Assembly: GCA_049889415.1 (NCBI GenBank)
Contig: JBMHDL010000003.1
Span: 186,001-250,000, forward strand
Reading direction: 5' to 3'
Length of the DNA: 64,000 bases
From: JAYQKL01 sp049889415
Lineage (GTDB): Bacteria; Pseudomonadota; Alphaproteobacteria; RS24
The position numbers were made by a program, and so were the translations under genes. Under the pieces are notes generated by a model. That model worked only from the letters and a program-made list of their open reading frames with translations. It was not told the origin of the DNA and did not search any database. Positions 26,593 through 35,558 of this stretch are shown here, in pieces. The first letter of the stretch is position 1; each line of letters opens with the position of its first letter.

Positions 26593-27393
26593 CTATTCAG
26601 GTATCGGGGTCAGCATAAGTCTGGGTGCTCCCGGTGAGCCGTAATAATACAGTCCGGCGGTCAACCCCCCGTCAATGGCAAGCTGGGTGCCCATGCAATA
26701 TTGCGCATCCTCACTGGCCAGATACAAAACACCTCTGGCGATGTCGATCGGGTCACATGCTCTTTGCGCTGTCACCGAGTTGAAGTTGTGCTCAAATTCC
26801 TCCCGTGACACGCCCCGCATATTGGCAAGCTCGGTATAAACCCCTCCGGGATGAACCGAATTGACCCGGATGTTTTCTAACCCAAGCTCCAAAGCCGCCG
26901 CCTTTGTAAACCCGGTCACGCCCCATTTGGAAGCGACATAAGCGGCATGTGCGTTGCTGGCTATAAGCCCGTCAGAGGAGGAAATATTGACAATAGCCCC
27001 ACCACCGCGCTTGCGCATTGGTTCAATGGCGGCCTGTGTGCCGATGACAACTCCCATCAGGTTGATGTCAATGGTACGGCGCATGGTTTCTACTTCGGCG
27101 TCAGCCAAACTGCAAAAATCAAGCACACCGGCGCAGTTAACCAGAATGTCAACTCCACCGAATGTTTCTTCGGCAAGTGTCATAACGTCTTTCCAGGCAT
27201 TTTCATCCCGCACGTCAAGCTTGGTGAACACGGCCGCGTCTCCGAGTTTTTCAGCCAGAGCCTTGCCGTTCTCTTCAAGCACATCCGTTATCAGGACTTT
27301 TGCACCATTTTCCACGAAAAGTTCGGACGTCGCTCCGCCAATGCCGCGTGCACCGCCGGAAATGACGGCAACCTTATTGTTCAGTTTGGACAT
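26593..27393 (-). CDS. SDR resembling 3-alpha/20-beta-hydroxysteroid dehydrogenase
   Basis: 266-residue classical SDR. GGARGIGGATSELF at the N-terminus, LVNCAGVLDFCS, catalytic Ser in NISSSDGLIA and Tyr-Lys in YVASKWGVTGFTKAAALELG, then NIRVNSVHPGGVYTELA. The stretch around YxASKWGVxGxxKxAAxELG and IRVNSVHPG recalls the bacterial 3-alpha,20-beta-hydroxysteroid dehydrogenase, fitting the steroid context, but substrate is not proven. ATG at 27393 follows TTGAGGAGA; a much longer frame into the upstream gene is rejected. It follows the FAD steroid dehydrogenase by 10 bases, so the two are co-transcribed. Confidence 0.83.
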   Translation of the reverse strand: MSKLNNKVAVISGGARGIGGATSELFVENGAKVLITDVLEENGKALAEKLGDAAVFTKLDVRDENAWKDVMTLAEETFGGVDILVNCAGVLDFCSLADAEVETMRRTIDINLMGVVIGTQAAIEPMRKRGGGAIVNISSSDGLIASNAHAAYVASKWGVTGFTKAAALELGLENIRVNSVHPGGVYTELANMRGVSREEFEHNFNSVTAQRACDPIDIARGVLYLASEDAQYCMGTQLAIDGGLTAGLYYYGSPGAPRLMLTPIPE

Positions 27394-27403
27394 GAAATTC
27401 TCC

Positions 27404-29107
27404 TCAAGATGATTTATCTGCAATGTGGTCGGCAGCGCGTCTGCCGGAAAAAACGCAATCAGAGATGGACAGGCCGCTGACATAATTTTGTGAACAAATG
27501 CCAATGGCATTGCGTCCCGCAGCATACAACCCTGATACAGCCATTCCCTGCTCATTCAAGACTTCACCGGTACGTTCGTCAACCACCAAACCGCCCAGAG
27601 TGATCGCCGGACACGGAAAAAGTTTAGCGTTGAGGCTGATGTCTAGGGCGTAATAGGGACCGTTGGTCAAATCCGCCACCTCACTCTGATCTTTGCCAAA
27701 GCTGTCTTCCTGATCCCCCTGTACGGCTTTTTGATAGGTGGCGATTTCCTCTTCAAGCGCATCAAGCGGCAACCCGGTTTTGTCTGCCAAGGCCGCAAGG
27801 GTATCGGCTTTGATTGATCCGAACCACACATTCAGACGGGCCAGGTCGCGCTGGAAAGACAGAGCCTTGCCACCACTGACTTCAGCAAGTGCCGCCTTGG
27901 TCAAAGCTTTGTTCAAAATCAACCAGGCTTTGCCGTCCTGGTTTTCACCTATTTCAACCCCCATGGTTGCACCATAAACAGTTTCATTGATGAAACGGCG
28001 GCCCTGACTGTTGACAATAATACCCTTGGCGAAAGAAAAAGGCGGATTGATGAAACGCCACGGGCTGATCCGTTGCATATTGTCAATCTTGCCGTTTACG
28101 GACTGTCCAAGGCGTATGCCGGCACCGCTGTCGCCGTCAGTCCCAAGCGGCAGAGTGTCAGTGAATTTGGGAGCATAATGCGCCATCATCTCACGGTTAT
28201 AGACAAACCCACCGGCTGACAACATGACGGCTTTTCTGGCACCGATATATCTAGTCTGGCGGCGGCTTTCCAATTCATGGGCTTTCTTCATCATGGCCGC
28301 ACCGCGACCGGCAAAGAATTTGTAACCTGGCAAAATGGGCGGCCACATCATGAAATAGCGATTGGCTTTGGCTAAAAGTTCTACATATTTCTTCTGCGTC
28401 GCCTGGTCTTCAAAATAATGCACCTTCACACCGCAGACCTGGCCGGTCTCGTCTGCCACCAATGTGCGCACTTCCGTATGATCATGAAACACCATGCCCT
28501 TGCGCAGGGCCGTCTCTTTCAGCGGATCGAATATTGAACCGCCAAGATTAATCGCCTTGCGTCCTTGTTCGACGGGGACATAGCCGCGGTGTCCCCTGGC
28601 ACTGGCCGGTATTTTTTTGCGGATATTTGACACGAGAGTGTTATCGCTGTGATAGAGAAAATATTCCGGCCCGGGATAGGATGTTTTGGACGGCCAATGG
28701 GTGGAGCGGAACTCAACCCCGTTGGCGACAAGCCAATCATAGGTCTCGACACTAGTGTCACAAAACCATTTCAGGGTTTCCGGCTTGACGATGTCTTCCA
28801 CCTCAAGCTTCAGATAGTCAAACATGCTTTGCGGGGTATCCTCAATGCCTGCATCCTTCTGCATCTGCGTGCCGCCACCGGCATAAAAGACACCCCCGCT
28901 GGCCTTGGTCGCTCCGCCGCCGGCAAACCTGTCCACAGCGATTACGGATAAATCACGTTCCATGCCCTGCAATGCCGTCGCAACGCCAGCCCCGCCAAGG
29001 CCAACCACAACAATATCGGCTTCTTCAGACCAATCTACCGCCTCATAATTCTTAACGACATGTGCGTCCGTGATTTCTGAAAACCATTCCGGTGATTGTG
29101 CGTTCAT
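27404..29107 (-). CDS. KstD-type FAD-dependent 3-ketosteroid dehydrogenase
   Basis: 567-residue flavoprotein of the fumarate reductase/3-ketosteroid dehydrogenase family. FAD motif GLGGAG at residues 36-41, followed by GGGATKASGGVFYAGGG, the substrate-domain FVYNREMMAHYAPKF, and the C-terminal flavin motif GLYAAGRNAIGICSQNYVSG with SDCVFSGRRAA. This C-terminal signature is like 3-oxo-5-alpha-steroid delta4-dehydrogenases and KstD; which double bond it makes cannot be decided by eye. ATG at 29107 is preferred over an upstream TTG because GAGGGG lies just before it. It faces the DHRS1-like SDR across a shared promoter region. Confidence 0.82.
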   Translation of the reverse strand: MNAQSPEWFSEITDAHVVKNYEAVDWSEEADIVVVGLGGAGVATALQGMERDLSVIAVDRFAGGGATKASGGVFYAGGGTQMQKDAGIEDTPQSMFDYLKLEVEDIVKPETLKWFCDTSVETYDWLVANGVEFRSTHWPSKTSYPGPEYFLYHSDNTLVSNIRKKIPASARGHRGYVPVEQGRKAINLGGSIFDPLKETALRKGMVFHDHTEVRTLVADETGQVCGVKVHYFEDQATQKKYVELLAKANRYFMMWPPILPGYKFFAGRGAAMMKKAHELESRRQTRYIGARKAVMLSAGGFVYNREMMAHYAPKFTDTLPLGTDGDSGAGIRLGQSVNGKIDNMQRISPWRFINPPFSFAKGIIVNSQGRRFINETVYGATMGVEIGENQDGKAWLILNKALTKAALAEVSGGKALSFQRDLARLNVWFGSIKADTLAALADKTGLPLDALEEEIATYQKAVQGDQEDSFGKDQSEVADLTNGPYYALDISLNAKLFPCPAITLGGLVVDERTGEVLNEQGMAVSGLYAAGRNAIGICSQNYVSGLSISDCVFSGRRAADHIADKSS

Positions 29108-29225
29108 TGCGCCCCTCAAAACTGTTTTGTTCCACCCCTGTGATCACTCAAATTAACAATAAAGAAATATTGCGCAATCGCGTTTGTCTGTTAATTTCAT
29201 ATTAACTTATATAAGGAGATTATAA
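29108..29225. promoter_or_regulatory. Divergent promoter region with a TTGCGCAA palindrome
   Basis: 118 bases between the divergent KstD-like and DHRS1-like genes. It contains the perfect palindrome ATTGCGCAAT (29169-29178), a repeated TTAA-rich stretch (TGTTAATTTCATATTAAC) and AAGGAG before the + strand ATG. The palindrome is a likely operator. Confidence 0.5.
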
Positions 29226-30104
29226 ATGACAAACCCTGAAATTGCTCTTGTGACAGGCGCCAGCCGAGGTGCCGGCAAAGGTATCGCCATCGGATTGGCC
29301 GAAAAAGGCATGACTGTTTATGTCACAGGCCGCAGTAAGCAAAGCGGCTCGGCTTTTGGCTGGGACGGGACTCCGCTGCCGGGCACTGTTGACGAGACGG
29401 TTCAGGAAATCAATGCCGCAGGAGGCACCGGCATAGGCGTCATTTGCGACCACTCTAATGACGCTGATGTTGCTGCCCTGTTTGAACAAATTAAGTCGGA
29501 TCACGGGCGGCTGGATATTCTCGTCAACAACGCCACGAACATCCACCATCAACTGATTGAACAAAAACCTTTTTGGGAGAAGGAACTTGCTGCACAAGGC
29601 ATTCTCGATGTCGGGCTGCGCTCGGCCTATGTCGCAAGCTGGCATGCGGCACAAATGATGGTTGAACAAAAATCAGGTCTCATCGCCTTCGGCTCTTCTT
29701 TTGGCGCAAGTTGTTACATGCATGGGCCGGCTTATGGTGCCCAAAAGGCCGGGATTGACAAATTCGCCCATGACATGGCCGTGGATTTAAAGCCGCATAA
29801 TGTTCAGGCCGTCTCCATTTGGATGGGCCCCTTGTTGACCGAACGCGCACTGATTGCCGCTGAGGTGCATCCCGAACAGTATAAGGAATTCATGGAAATG
29901 GCGGAGACGCCTCAGTTTACAGGGCATATTGTTCATGCCATTGCCAGCGATGACAAGGCTGACGAGATTTCGGGTCATACCCTGATCGGAGCTGAAATCG
30001 CCAAGGAACGTTACAAGTTGACCGACCGGGGCGGTAAACAACCCCCTTCACATCGTGAGATGCTTGGGTCACCGAACCCGCCAAACCCGGCAATCGTTTA
30101 TTAA
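29226..30104 (+). CDS. DHRS1-like short-chain dehydrogenase
   Basis: 292-residue SDR with GASRGAGKGIAIGLAEKG for NADP(H) binding, VNNATNIHHQ in place of NNAG, and a Tyr-Lys pair in GPAYGAQKAGIDKFAHDMA. The extra length, the long insertion after NNAT (PFWEKELAAQGILDVGLRSA) and PAYGAQKAGIDK resemble DHRS1, a mammalian SDR reported to reduce steroids among other substrates. Strong AAGGAG ribosome binding site. The MFS gene follows after 31 bases, then the amidohydrolase, so a three-gene operon is likely. Confidence 0.8.
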   Translation: MTNPEIALVTGASRGAGKGIAIGLAEKGMTVYVTGRSKQSGSAFGWDGTPLPGTVDETVQEINAAGGTGIGVICDHSNDADVAALFEQIKSDHGRLDILVNNATNIHHQLIEQKPFWEKELAAQGILDVGLRSAYVASWHAAQMMVEQKSGLIAFGSSFGASCYMHGPAYGAQKAGIDKFAHDMAVDLKPHNVQAVSIWMGPLLTERALIAAEVHPEQYKEFMEMAETPQFTGHIVHAIASDDKADEISGHTLIGAEIAKERYKLTDRGGKQPPSHREMLGSPNPPNPAIVY

Positions 30105-30135
30105 AACGCAGTTTCCGTATTTCACGCAGAATATC

Positions 30136-31287
30136 ATGGCAAATCTAACGTCATCAGTTTTGACAGTGACCATTTTTGTGTCTCTGGTTTCCGCTATAGG
30201 CGGGGTTCCTTTCAACACCATGCCGCTGTTGCTCAGCAGCTTTGGTGCTGAGCTGAATATGACGGCTACGGACAAGGCAAACCTGTCCAGCATCGCTTTT
30301 TTCGGCTATCTGCTCGGCACAATGGCCGGACCGGTTTGGGTGGATCGTGTGCCGTGGCGGGGGTTTTCTGTCCTCAGTGCAACGCTGGCAGCGGTTGCCC
30401 TAATCATTTCCGCCAACAGCAGCGGTGTCGTATTGCAGGCCAGTTGGTTGTTTTTTGGGCTTTTTTGTTCTTTCATGCACTCTTTATGCATGCGGATACT
30501 GGCGGAAATGCCCGATGAGGAACGCGCCTACGGAACACGACTGAGTGTTGAACTGATCACCATTTCCGCCCTTCTTTTGGTTTTGCCAATTCTTTTTATT
30601 GATAAATATCAATACGCTGGGGCCGCTTATGCACTCGCTGGGTTCATTGTAATATTGAGCCTCGGCACCCTGTTTATGCCCCAACGCAAAGACATTGCCT
30701 CAGCACGTGAGCAGATTACCTTTCCAACCTGGCAAAAAGCCGGCAAGGCTTATGTCGCCCTCGGAATTTTTCTGATTTATTGCCTGGCTAATGTTGGTCT
30801 GTGGATCTTTGTTGGTGAAATCGCCATGATCCATGACCCTGAGCCGGAACAAATGAGTTTGCTTTTTTCCGTATTGAAAGTTCTTGGTGGTCTGGCTGGC
30901 ATCATTGGCGCGGTGATTGGTGCCCGCGCCGGCACGCGTTACCCAAACATAATTTGTTTTGTTATCATCAGCACTGGCAGTTTGGGCCTGATGTATTCAA
31001 ATACACTCACATCGGTCATGATGTCCACCTGGGTTTGGGAGTTCGGATTCACACTTGGCTGCATTTATCAAACCGCCGGCATTGCCCGCCACGACATCAG
31101 TAACCGATTGGTAATGTTGGTGCCGACCGCATTTGCTGTCAGTTCCTTTGCCGGGGCACGGGTCGCAGGTCTGATGATCACTGAAAATGATTATGACAAC
31201 CTGTACCTCTTCGTCATTTTATGCTCGCTGGCACCGGCCGTGTATTATTACATGCTTTCAACTCTGGAGCGGAAACATGCGCATTAA
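30136..31287 (+). CDS. MFS transporter
   Basis: 383-residue protein with about twelve hydrophobic segments in two halves separated by a cytoplasmic loop (MPQRKDIASAREQITF). The loop 2-3 region is DRVPWRGFSVLSA, a weak form of the MFS signature. No substrate can be assigned; carriage of a steroid-derived acid or another small molecule is only a guess from context. Start ATG at 30136 (MANLTSSVLT). It overlaps the amidohydrolase start by 11 bases. Confidence 0.78.
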   Translation: MANLTSSVLTVTIFVSLVSAIGGVPFNTMPLLLSSFGAELNMTATDKANLSSIAFFGYLLGTMAGPVWVDRVPWRGFSVLSATLAAVALIISANSSGVVLQASWLFFGLFCSFMHSLCMRILAEMPDEERAYGTRLSVELITISALLLVLPILFIDKYQYAGAAYALAGFIVILSLGTLFMPQRKDIASAREQITFPTWQKAGKAYVALGIFLIYCLANVGLWIFVGEIAMIHDPEPEQMSLLFSVLKVLGGLAGIIGAVIGARAGTRYPNIICFVIISTGSLGLMYSNTLTSVMMSTWVWEFGFTLGCIYQTAGIARHDISNRLVMLVPTAFAVSSFAGARVAGLMITENDYDNLYLFVILCSLAPAVYYYMLSTLERKHAH

Positions 31288-32968
31288 AGTTAAAATCGCC
31301 CTTCTCCCTCTTCTGGTCTGTTTTGTGGTGGCTTGCAGTAACACCGCACCACTTCCAAAGGCTGATACAATTTACCTGAATGGCACAGTCTTAACCATGT
31401 CGGAGCCCGGGACAGTTGAAGCGCTCGCGGTCAAGGACGGCCTGATTCTTCAGCTTGGGGATGAGGCGGCGATCCGAAAGCTGCAAGGCGACACGACGAC
31501 CCTTGTCGATTTGGAAGGCGCCACCCTGATGCCCGGCTTTTTTCAAACCCATGCCCACTTCCCGTTCATTGCCATGAAAAGCCAACTGGTCAATATTGAC
31601 CCCCCGCCGGATGGAGATGTGGACACGATGGACAAGCTGATTGCCAAACTGCGTCCGGTCGCACAGGCCACACCACCCGGCATGCCGGTATTTGCCATTG
31701 GATATGACGACACCTTGCTTGCCGAAAAGCGGCACCCGACAAAACAGGATTTGGACAAAATCTCAACCGAGCATCCAGTTTTTCTGATCCACATTTCCTT
31801 TCATTTTGTAACCATGAATTCAACGGCACTGGCCAATATCGGCGTCGATGCACAGACCCAAGACCCGCCCGGCGGCGTAATCCGCCGTATCGCCGGAACA
31901 CAGGAGCCCGACGGGGTTTTTGAGGAAGCCGCAATGATGTATCTTGAGGGGCTGCTACCGGCACCAAGCCCTGAGCAACTTTTCAAAAGTTATGTCCAAA
32001 CCATGTACGAGCTGGCCGCCAAAGGCTATACAACCGTCGTCGATCATGCCAGCACCGCAGATGTTGAAAAGGCCTATGCTGCCTTGTCCGGCATGGGAAA
32101 AATGCCCCTGGACCTAATCGCCTATCACCGTCTGGCCGACCCCCGCCAGCCGCGTGCGGAAATTAGCAAAACCTATCAGGGCCGCTACAGGACCGGTGGC
32201 TACAAGATTGTTCTGGACGGATCCATTCAGGGCTTTACAGGCTATCTGTCGCAACCCTACCACGCCCACACGGCTCATCATGACCATGATTACCGTGGAT
32301 ATCCGCATTTGAATGAGGAACTGTTCACCCGCCTTGTCATGCGTGCCTATGCCGAAAATGCCCCGCTTTTGGTTCATACCAACGGTGACGCCGCCACTGA
32401 TCTTTACATAAAAGCGGTACGCACAGCCTCAGCCGCCCACCCTGAGGCGGATGTCAGGCCGGTCATTATTCACGCCCAAACCATGCGCGAGGATCAGCTT
32501 GATGCAGCCGCAGAGCTTGGCATGTTGCCGTCCTTTTTCATCGACCATGTGTATTTCTGGGGAGATCGTCACCGCGACATCTTTCTTGGCCCTGAACGCG
32601 CCGCCCGCATCAGCCCAGCAGCCTCAGCCCGCGCCCGCAACATGCGTTTCACCCTGCATGATGATGCGCCGGTTGTCTCCGCCGCACCTTTCCGCTCAGC
32701 CTGGGCTGCGGTCAATCGCACCACATCATCCGGCAAAACCCTGGGCACCGAGCAAAGGATATCCGTCAGTGACGCCCTCAAAGCCTTGACCCTGGACGCC
32801 GCATACCAACAGTTTGAGGATGATACCAAAGGCAGCCTTGAAGCCGGAAAACGAGCGGATATGATCATTCTTGATAAAAACCCGTTGAAAATTGACACTG
32901 CACAACTCAGAAATATTGCGGTTCTGAAAACCATAAAAGACGGGGAAACCATTTTCGTAAAACCCTAG
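31277..32968 (+). CDS. Lipoprotein amidohydrolase, YtcJ-like
   Basis: 563-residue amidohydrolase-superfamily protein with a lipoprotein signal (LLPLLVCFVVACSN; Cys is the lipid site), so it should act outside the inner membrane. Metal-site motif LMPGFFQTHAHFP, then LVHTNGDAATDLYIKA, HAQTMREDQLDAA, LHDDAPVV and the C-terminal GSLEAGKRADMIILDKNPL. YtcJ-type proteins hydrolyse amides or related C-N bonds, but substrates are largely unknown. It overlaps the MFS gene, suggesting that hydrolysis and uptake are linked. Confidence 0.82.
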   Translation: MRIKVKIALLPLLVCFVVACSNTAPLPKADTIYLNGTVLTMSEPGTVEALAVKDGLILQLGDEAAIRKLQGDTTTLVDLEGATLMPGFFQTHAHFPFIAMKSQLVNIDPPPDGDVDTMDKLIAKLRPVAQATPPGMPVFAIGYDDTLLAEKRHPTKQDLDKISTEHPVFLIHISFHFVTMNSTALANIGVDAQTQDPPGGVIRRIAGTQEPDGVFEEAAMMYLEGLLPAPSPEQLFKSYVQTMYELAAKGYTTVVDHASTADVEKAYAALSGMGKMPLDLIAYHRLADPRQPRAEISKTYQGRYRTGGYKIVLDGSIQGFTGYLSQPYHAHTAHHDHDYRGYPHLNEELFTRLVMRAYAENAPLLVHTNGDAATDLYIKAVRTASAAHPEADVRPVIIHAQTMREDQLDAAAELGMLPSFFIDHVYFWGDRHRDIFLGPERAARISPAASARARNMRFTLHDDAPVVSAAPFRSAWAAVNRTTSSGKTLGTEQRISVSDALKALTLDAAYQQFEDDTKGSLEAGKRADMIILDKNPLKIDTAQLRNIAVLKTIKDGETIFVKP

Positions 32969-33066
32969 CCTTCAAAACATGTGCCCTGACCGTCCGGCTT
33001 GTATTTTGAGTGGAATGAAATAGGGTATTAAGCGTAGTTACATCACCCATTTGAGTAGAGACCAGC
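32969..33066 (+). promoter_or_regulatory. Short intergenic region before an SDR
   Basis: 98 bases with no gene. It carries GCGTAGTT (33032-33039), which is also found in inverted orientation upstream of hsaA. No strong terminator or ribosome binding site is visible (only GAG before the ATG). Confidence 0.25.
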
Positions 33067-33822
33067 ATGGCAACTTTAAAAAACAAAACAGCATTCATCA
33101 CCGGCGGCGGACAGGGCGTGGGTCAAGGCATAGCTCTTGCATTAGCTGCTGAAGGGGCCAATGTCTTTGTCGTCGGACGGACACAACATACACTTGACGA
33201 CACCTGCGCCCTGATTGAAGCGCGTGGCGTGCAGGCCGGAAACACAATTTGCGACATCATGAAAGCCGATGACCTGGAGGCCGCGGTGAATGCCTGCCTT
33301 GCCCAATTCGGCGGCCTTGATATCCTGGTCAATAACGCACAACTGGTTCCGCTCGGGCCAATAAATGGCTTGAGTGAAGAGGCGTTTGAGGAAGGTTGGG
33401 TTTCAGGTCCGGTTGCAACTTTACGGCTGATGAAACTGTGCTACCCGCACCTTAAAAACGGCGGCAACATCATTAACCTGCTTTCCTCTGCCATGCGGCG
33501 TTGGGATATGGCCAATTATGGCGGCTATTCAGCCGTCAAGGCTGCCATTCATGAACTGACCCGGGCAGCCGCCTGTGAATGGGGTGAGGACGGCATCCGT
33601 GTTAACGCCATCATGCCCCATGCCAAATCTCCGGCGCTTGCCAACTGGATTGAACGCAACCCGGCCGAAGCGGAAGCGTTCCAGGCCACCATTCCTTTGA
33701 AGCGGATTGGTGAATGTGAAGAGGATATTGGAGCTTTTGTTGCTCTGATGTGTTCAGACAAGGCCGGATATCTGACCGGCCAGACCATCGGTTTAGATGG
33801 TGGGCAAGCCTTGATCGGCTAA
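33067..33822 (+). CDS. Short-chain dehydrogenase/reductase (SDR)
   Basis: 251-residue classical SDR: GGGQGVGQGIALALAAEG near residue 12, ILVNNAQLVPLG (Ala-Gln replaces Ala-Gly of NNAG), Ser in NLLSSAMRRW, Tyr-Lys in YSAVKAAIHELTRAA, and a C-terminal GQTIGLDGGQ. Substrate unknown. It converges on the flavin reductase gene with no spacing, so no terminator can lie between them. Confidence 0.83.
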   Translation: MATLKNKTAFITGGGQGVGQGIALALAAEGANVFVVGRTQHTLDDTCALIEARGVQAGNTICDIMKADDLEAAVNACLAQFGGLDILVNNAQLVPLGPINGLSEEAFEEGWVSGPVATLRLMKLCYPHLKNGGNIINLLSSAMRRWDMANYGGYSAVKAAIHELTRAAACEWGEDGIRVNAIMPHAKSPALANWIERNPAEAEAFQATIPLKRIGECEEDIGAFVALMCSDKAGYLTGQTIGLDGGQALIG

Positions 33823-34767
33823 TCACCAGAGGTCAGGAATGTCTTTGCCGGTGATGGCAATGATTTTCTTCATGACGTTAATCGCGGTTTGAAGTTCACC
33901 TTGAGTGAAATGTTTGGCCAGTTCCTCCTCAAGTGATTTTGACTGCGCCAACAACTCAATAAAAACATCCCGGCCGGCCTCTTCAAGATGACATTCTCCC
34001 GAGCCGGTAAAGCTTACAAGCCCTTTACGCTCCAGCCTTGAGAAAATCTCATTATCCGGAGCATGTCCTGTATGCCGCAACCTTTCCCCGATTGCGTCTT
34101 TACTCAAGTCACCATTCATGGACAGCAGGGAAATGCAGAAATATTCCTCATCACTCAAACCCTTATCCGACCAGGATGCCCGGATTGGCTGGGAAGTCTG
34201 AAAATGTGCCCGCGAAATCAGGTACAGCAGAAAGTTTTCCGAAAACTGTCCAGACTCAAGATCTATTCCGGCATCTGGTAACTCGGTCGGTTTGGCCTGC
34301 GCTTCGGCATATTTGCCGCCATGGAATATCAAAACCGGCAGATCATTTGTTTTGTGCTCAAGGACCTCTCCGACAAAGATAATATGATCGCCGCCCTCAT
34401 ACTCGAAATATGTCCGGCACCGGAACAGGGCCGCATATTCCGGCAGTACCGGAAAGCCCTGTTCGCATGTTGCGAAGGCCACACTCTCGAACTTGTCACC
34501 CTGGGAACGGGCGAAATTATTCGACATGTCCTGTTGATGAGCGGCCAGAACATGCACATTGAAACCACCGGAGGTCTTGAAGGCCGGCATGGACAAGGCG
34601 TTTTTTGATAATGACCACAAAATTAATGGCGGATCCAGTGAGACGCTATTAAAACTGCTAGCGGTTACCCCGACAGGCTTTTGCTCCTCGTCAAATGTTG
34701 TGACGACGGTCACGCCGGTGGCGAACTGACCAAGGGCATTGCGAAGTTCAATTTGTTCTGAGCTCAT
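33823..34767 (-). CDS. hsaB: HsaB-type flavin reductase fused to a MarR-like domain
   Basis: 314 residues in two domains. Residues ~1-160 are an FMN-binding flavin reductase (LGQFATGVTVVTTF, GVTASSFNSVSLDPPLILWS, GFNVHVLAAHQQDMSNNFA), the class that supplies reduced flavin to HsaA. Residues ~175-310 look like a MarR winged helix: LSDEEYFCISLLSMNGDLSK, IGERLRHTGH, FSRLERKGLVSFTGSG, and a closing helix HFTQGELQTAINVM. Mycobacterial HsaB is under 200 residues and lacks this. The same architecture and length are known for C1, the reductase of p-hydroxyphenylacetate hydroxylase of Acinetobacter, where the extra domain binds substrate and relieves autoinhibition. It diverges from the NTF2-like gene. 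Confidence 0.82.
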   Translation of the reverse strand: MSSEQIELRNALGQFATGVTVVTTFDEEQKPVGVTASSFNSVSLDPPLILWSLSKNALSMPAFKTSGGFNVHVLAAHQQDMSNNFARSQGDKFESVAFATCEQGFPVLPEYAALFRCRTYFEYEGGDHIIFVGEVLEHKTNDLPVLIFHGGKYAEAQAKPTELPDAGIDLESGQFSENFLLYLISRAHFQTSQPIRASWSDKGLSDEEYFCISLLSMNGDLSKDAIGERLRHTGHAPDNEIFSRLERKGLVSFTGSGECHLEEAGRDVFIELLAQSKSLEEELAKHFTQGELQTAINVMKKIIAITGKDIPDLW

Positions 34768-34904
34768 GATTGGTTTCCTATCATTTGCGTAAACTTATAA
34801 CCATTATTCTACGCATTCATCAATAGAAGATACAGAAAAGCCTTAATATGCGTTGCCAAAGCGGTGTATATTAGGAATTGTACCGTGTATCTGATGGAGG
34901 GAGC
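34768..34904. promoter_or_regulatory. Divergent promoter region, hsaB / NTF2-like gene
   Basis: 137 AT-rich bases. TTTGCGTAAA at 34784-34793 is identical to a word upstream of hsaA (39091-39100); an inverted TACGCA lies at 34810-34815. GGAGGG precedes the + strand ATG. Likely regulatory, but promoter boxes cannot be fixed. Confidence 0.5.
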
Positions 34905-35540
34905 ATGACCACTTTGGAAGACCGCATTGACCGGCTTGAGTCGATTGATGAAATCCGCCAGCTTGTCAGCAAATATTCACTGTCTTTGGACATGCGGGAC
35001 CTAGATGCCCATGTCAACCTGTTTGCCGAGGATATTCGGGTCAGCAGAGAAAAAACCGGACGGGCGCATTTGAAACAATGGTTAGACGACACATTGCGGC
35101 TCCAATTCACCGGCACATCGCACCATGTCGGCAATCACATCATTGAATTTGATGACGCAGACCACGCCCATGGTATCGTCTATTCAAAAAACGAACATGA
35201 AACACCCAGCGAAGGCGGTGATGAATGGGTCATCATGCAGATGATATACTGGGATAATTATGACCGCATTGATGGGCGGTGGTATTTTCGTCGTCGCCTG
35301 CCCTGTTATTGGTACGCAACAGATTTGAATAAACCGCCGATTGGGTCAGAGAAAATGCGCTGGCCTGACCGCCCACCCTATGAAGGGGCGTATCATCAGC
35401 TTTTTCCGTCCTGGGAAAAATTCTGGAAAAATCCGCCAAAGGATGGCGTCACCCCGGAAGTGGCACCGCCCGCCCCGATAAATGAGTTTCTCAAAACCAT
35501 GCGCGACAACCATCCTGATCCGAAAATCCGAGTCAGATAA
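34905..35540 (+). CDS. SnoaL/NTF2-like protein with long C-terminal extension
   Basis: 211-residue protein. The N-terminal ~130 residues have NTF2-like features (LEDRIDRLESIDEIRQLVSK, LFAEDIRVSR, a beta sheet with HHVGNHIIEFDDADHAHGIV and DGRWYFRRRLPCYWY). The rest is a Trp/Pro-rich tail (YHQLFPSWEKFWKNPP). It is a distant relative of the NTF2-like gene at 21.2 kb. Possible roles are isomerase, dehydratase or binding protein; no catalytic residues can be assigned. Start chosen at 34905 for its GGAGGG site. The Old Yellow Enzyme gene follows after 18 bases. Confidence 0.7.
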   Translation: MTTLEDRIDRLESIDEIRQLVSKYSLSLDMRDLDAHVNLFAEDIRVSREKTGRAHLKQWLDDTLRLQFTGTSHHVGNHIIEFDDADHAHGIVYSKNEHETPSEGGDEWVIMQMIYWDNYDRIDGRWYFRRRLPCYWYATDLNKPPIGSEKMRWPDRPPYEGAYHQLFPSWEKFWKNPPKDGVTPEVAPPAPINEFLKTMRDNHPDPKIRVR

Positions 35541-35558
35541 AGCAATACGGACATCATC

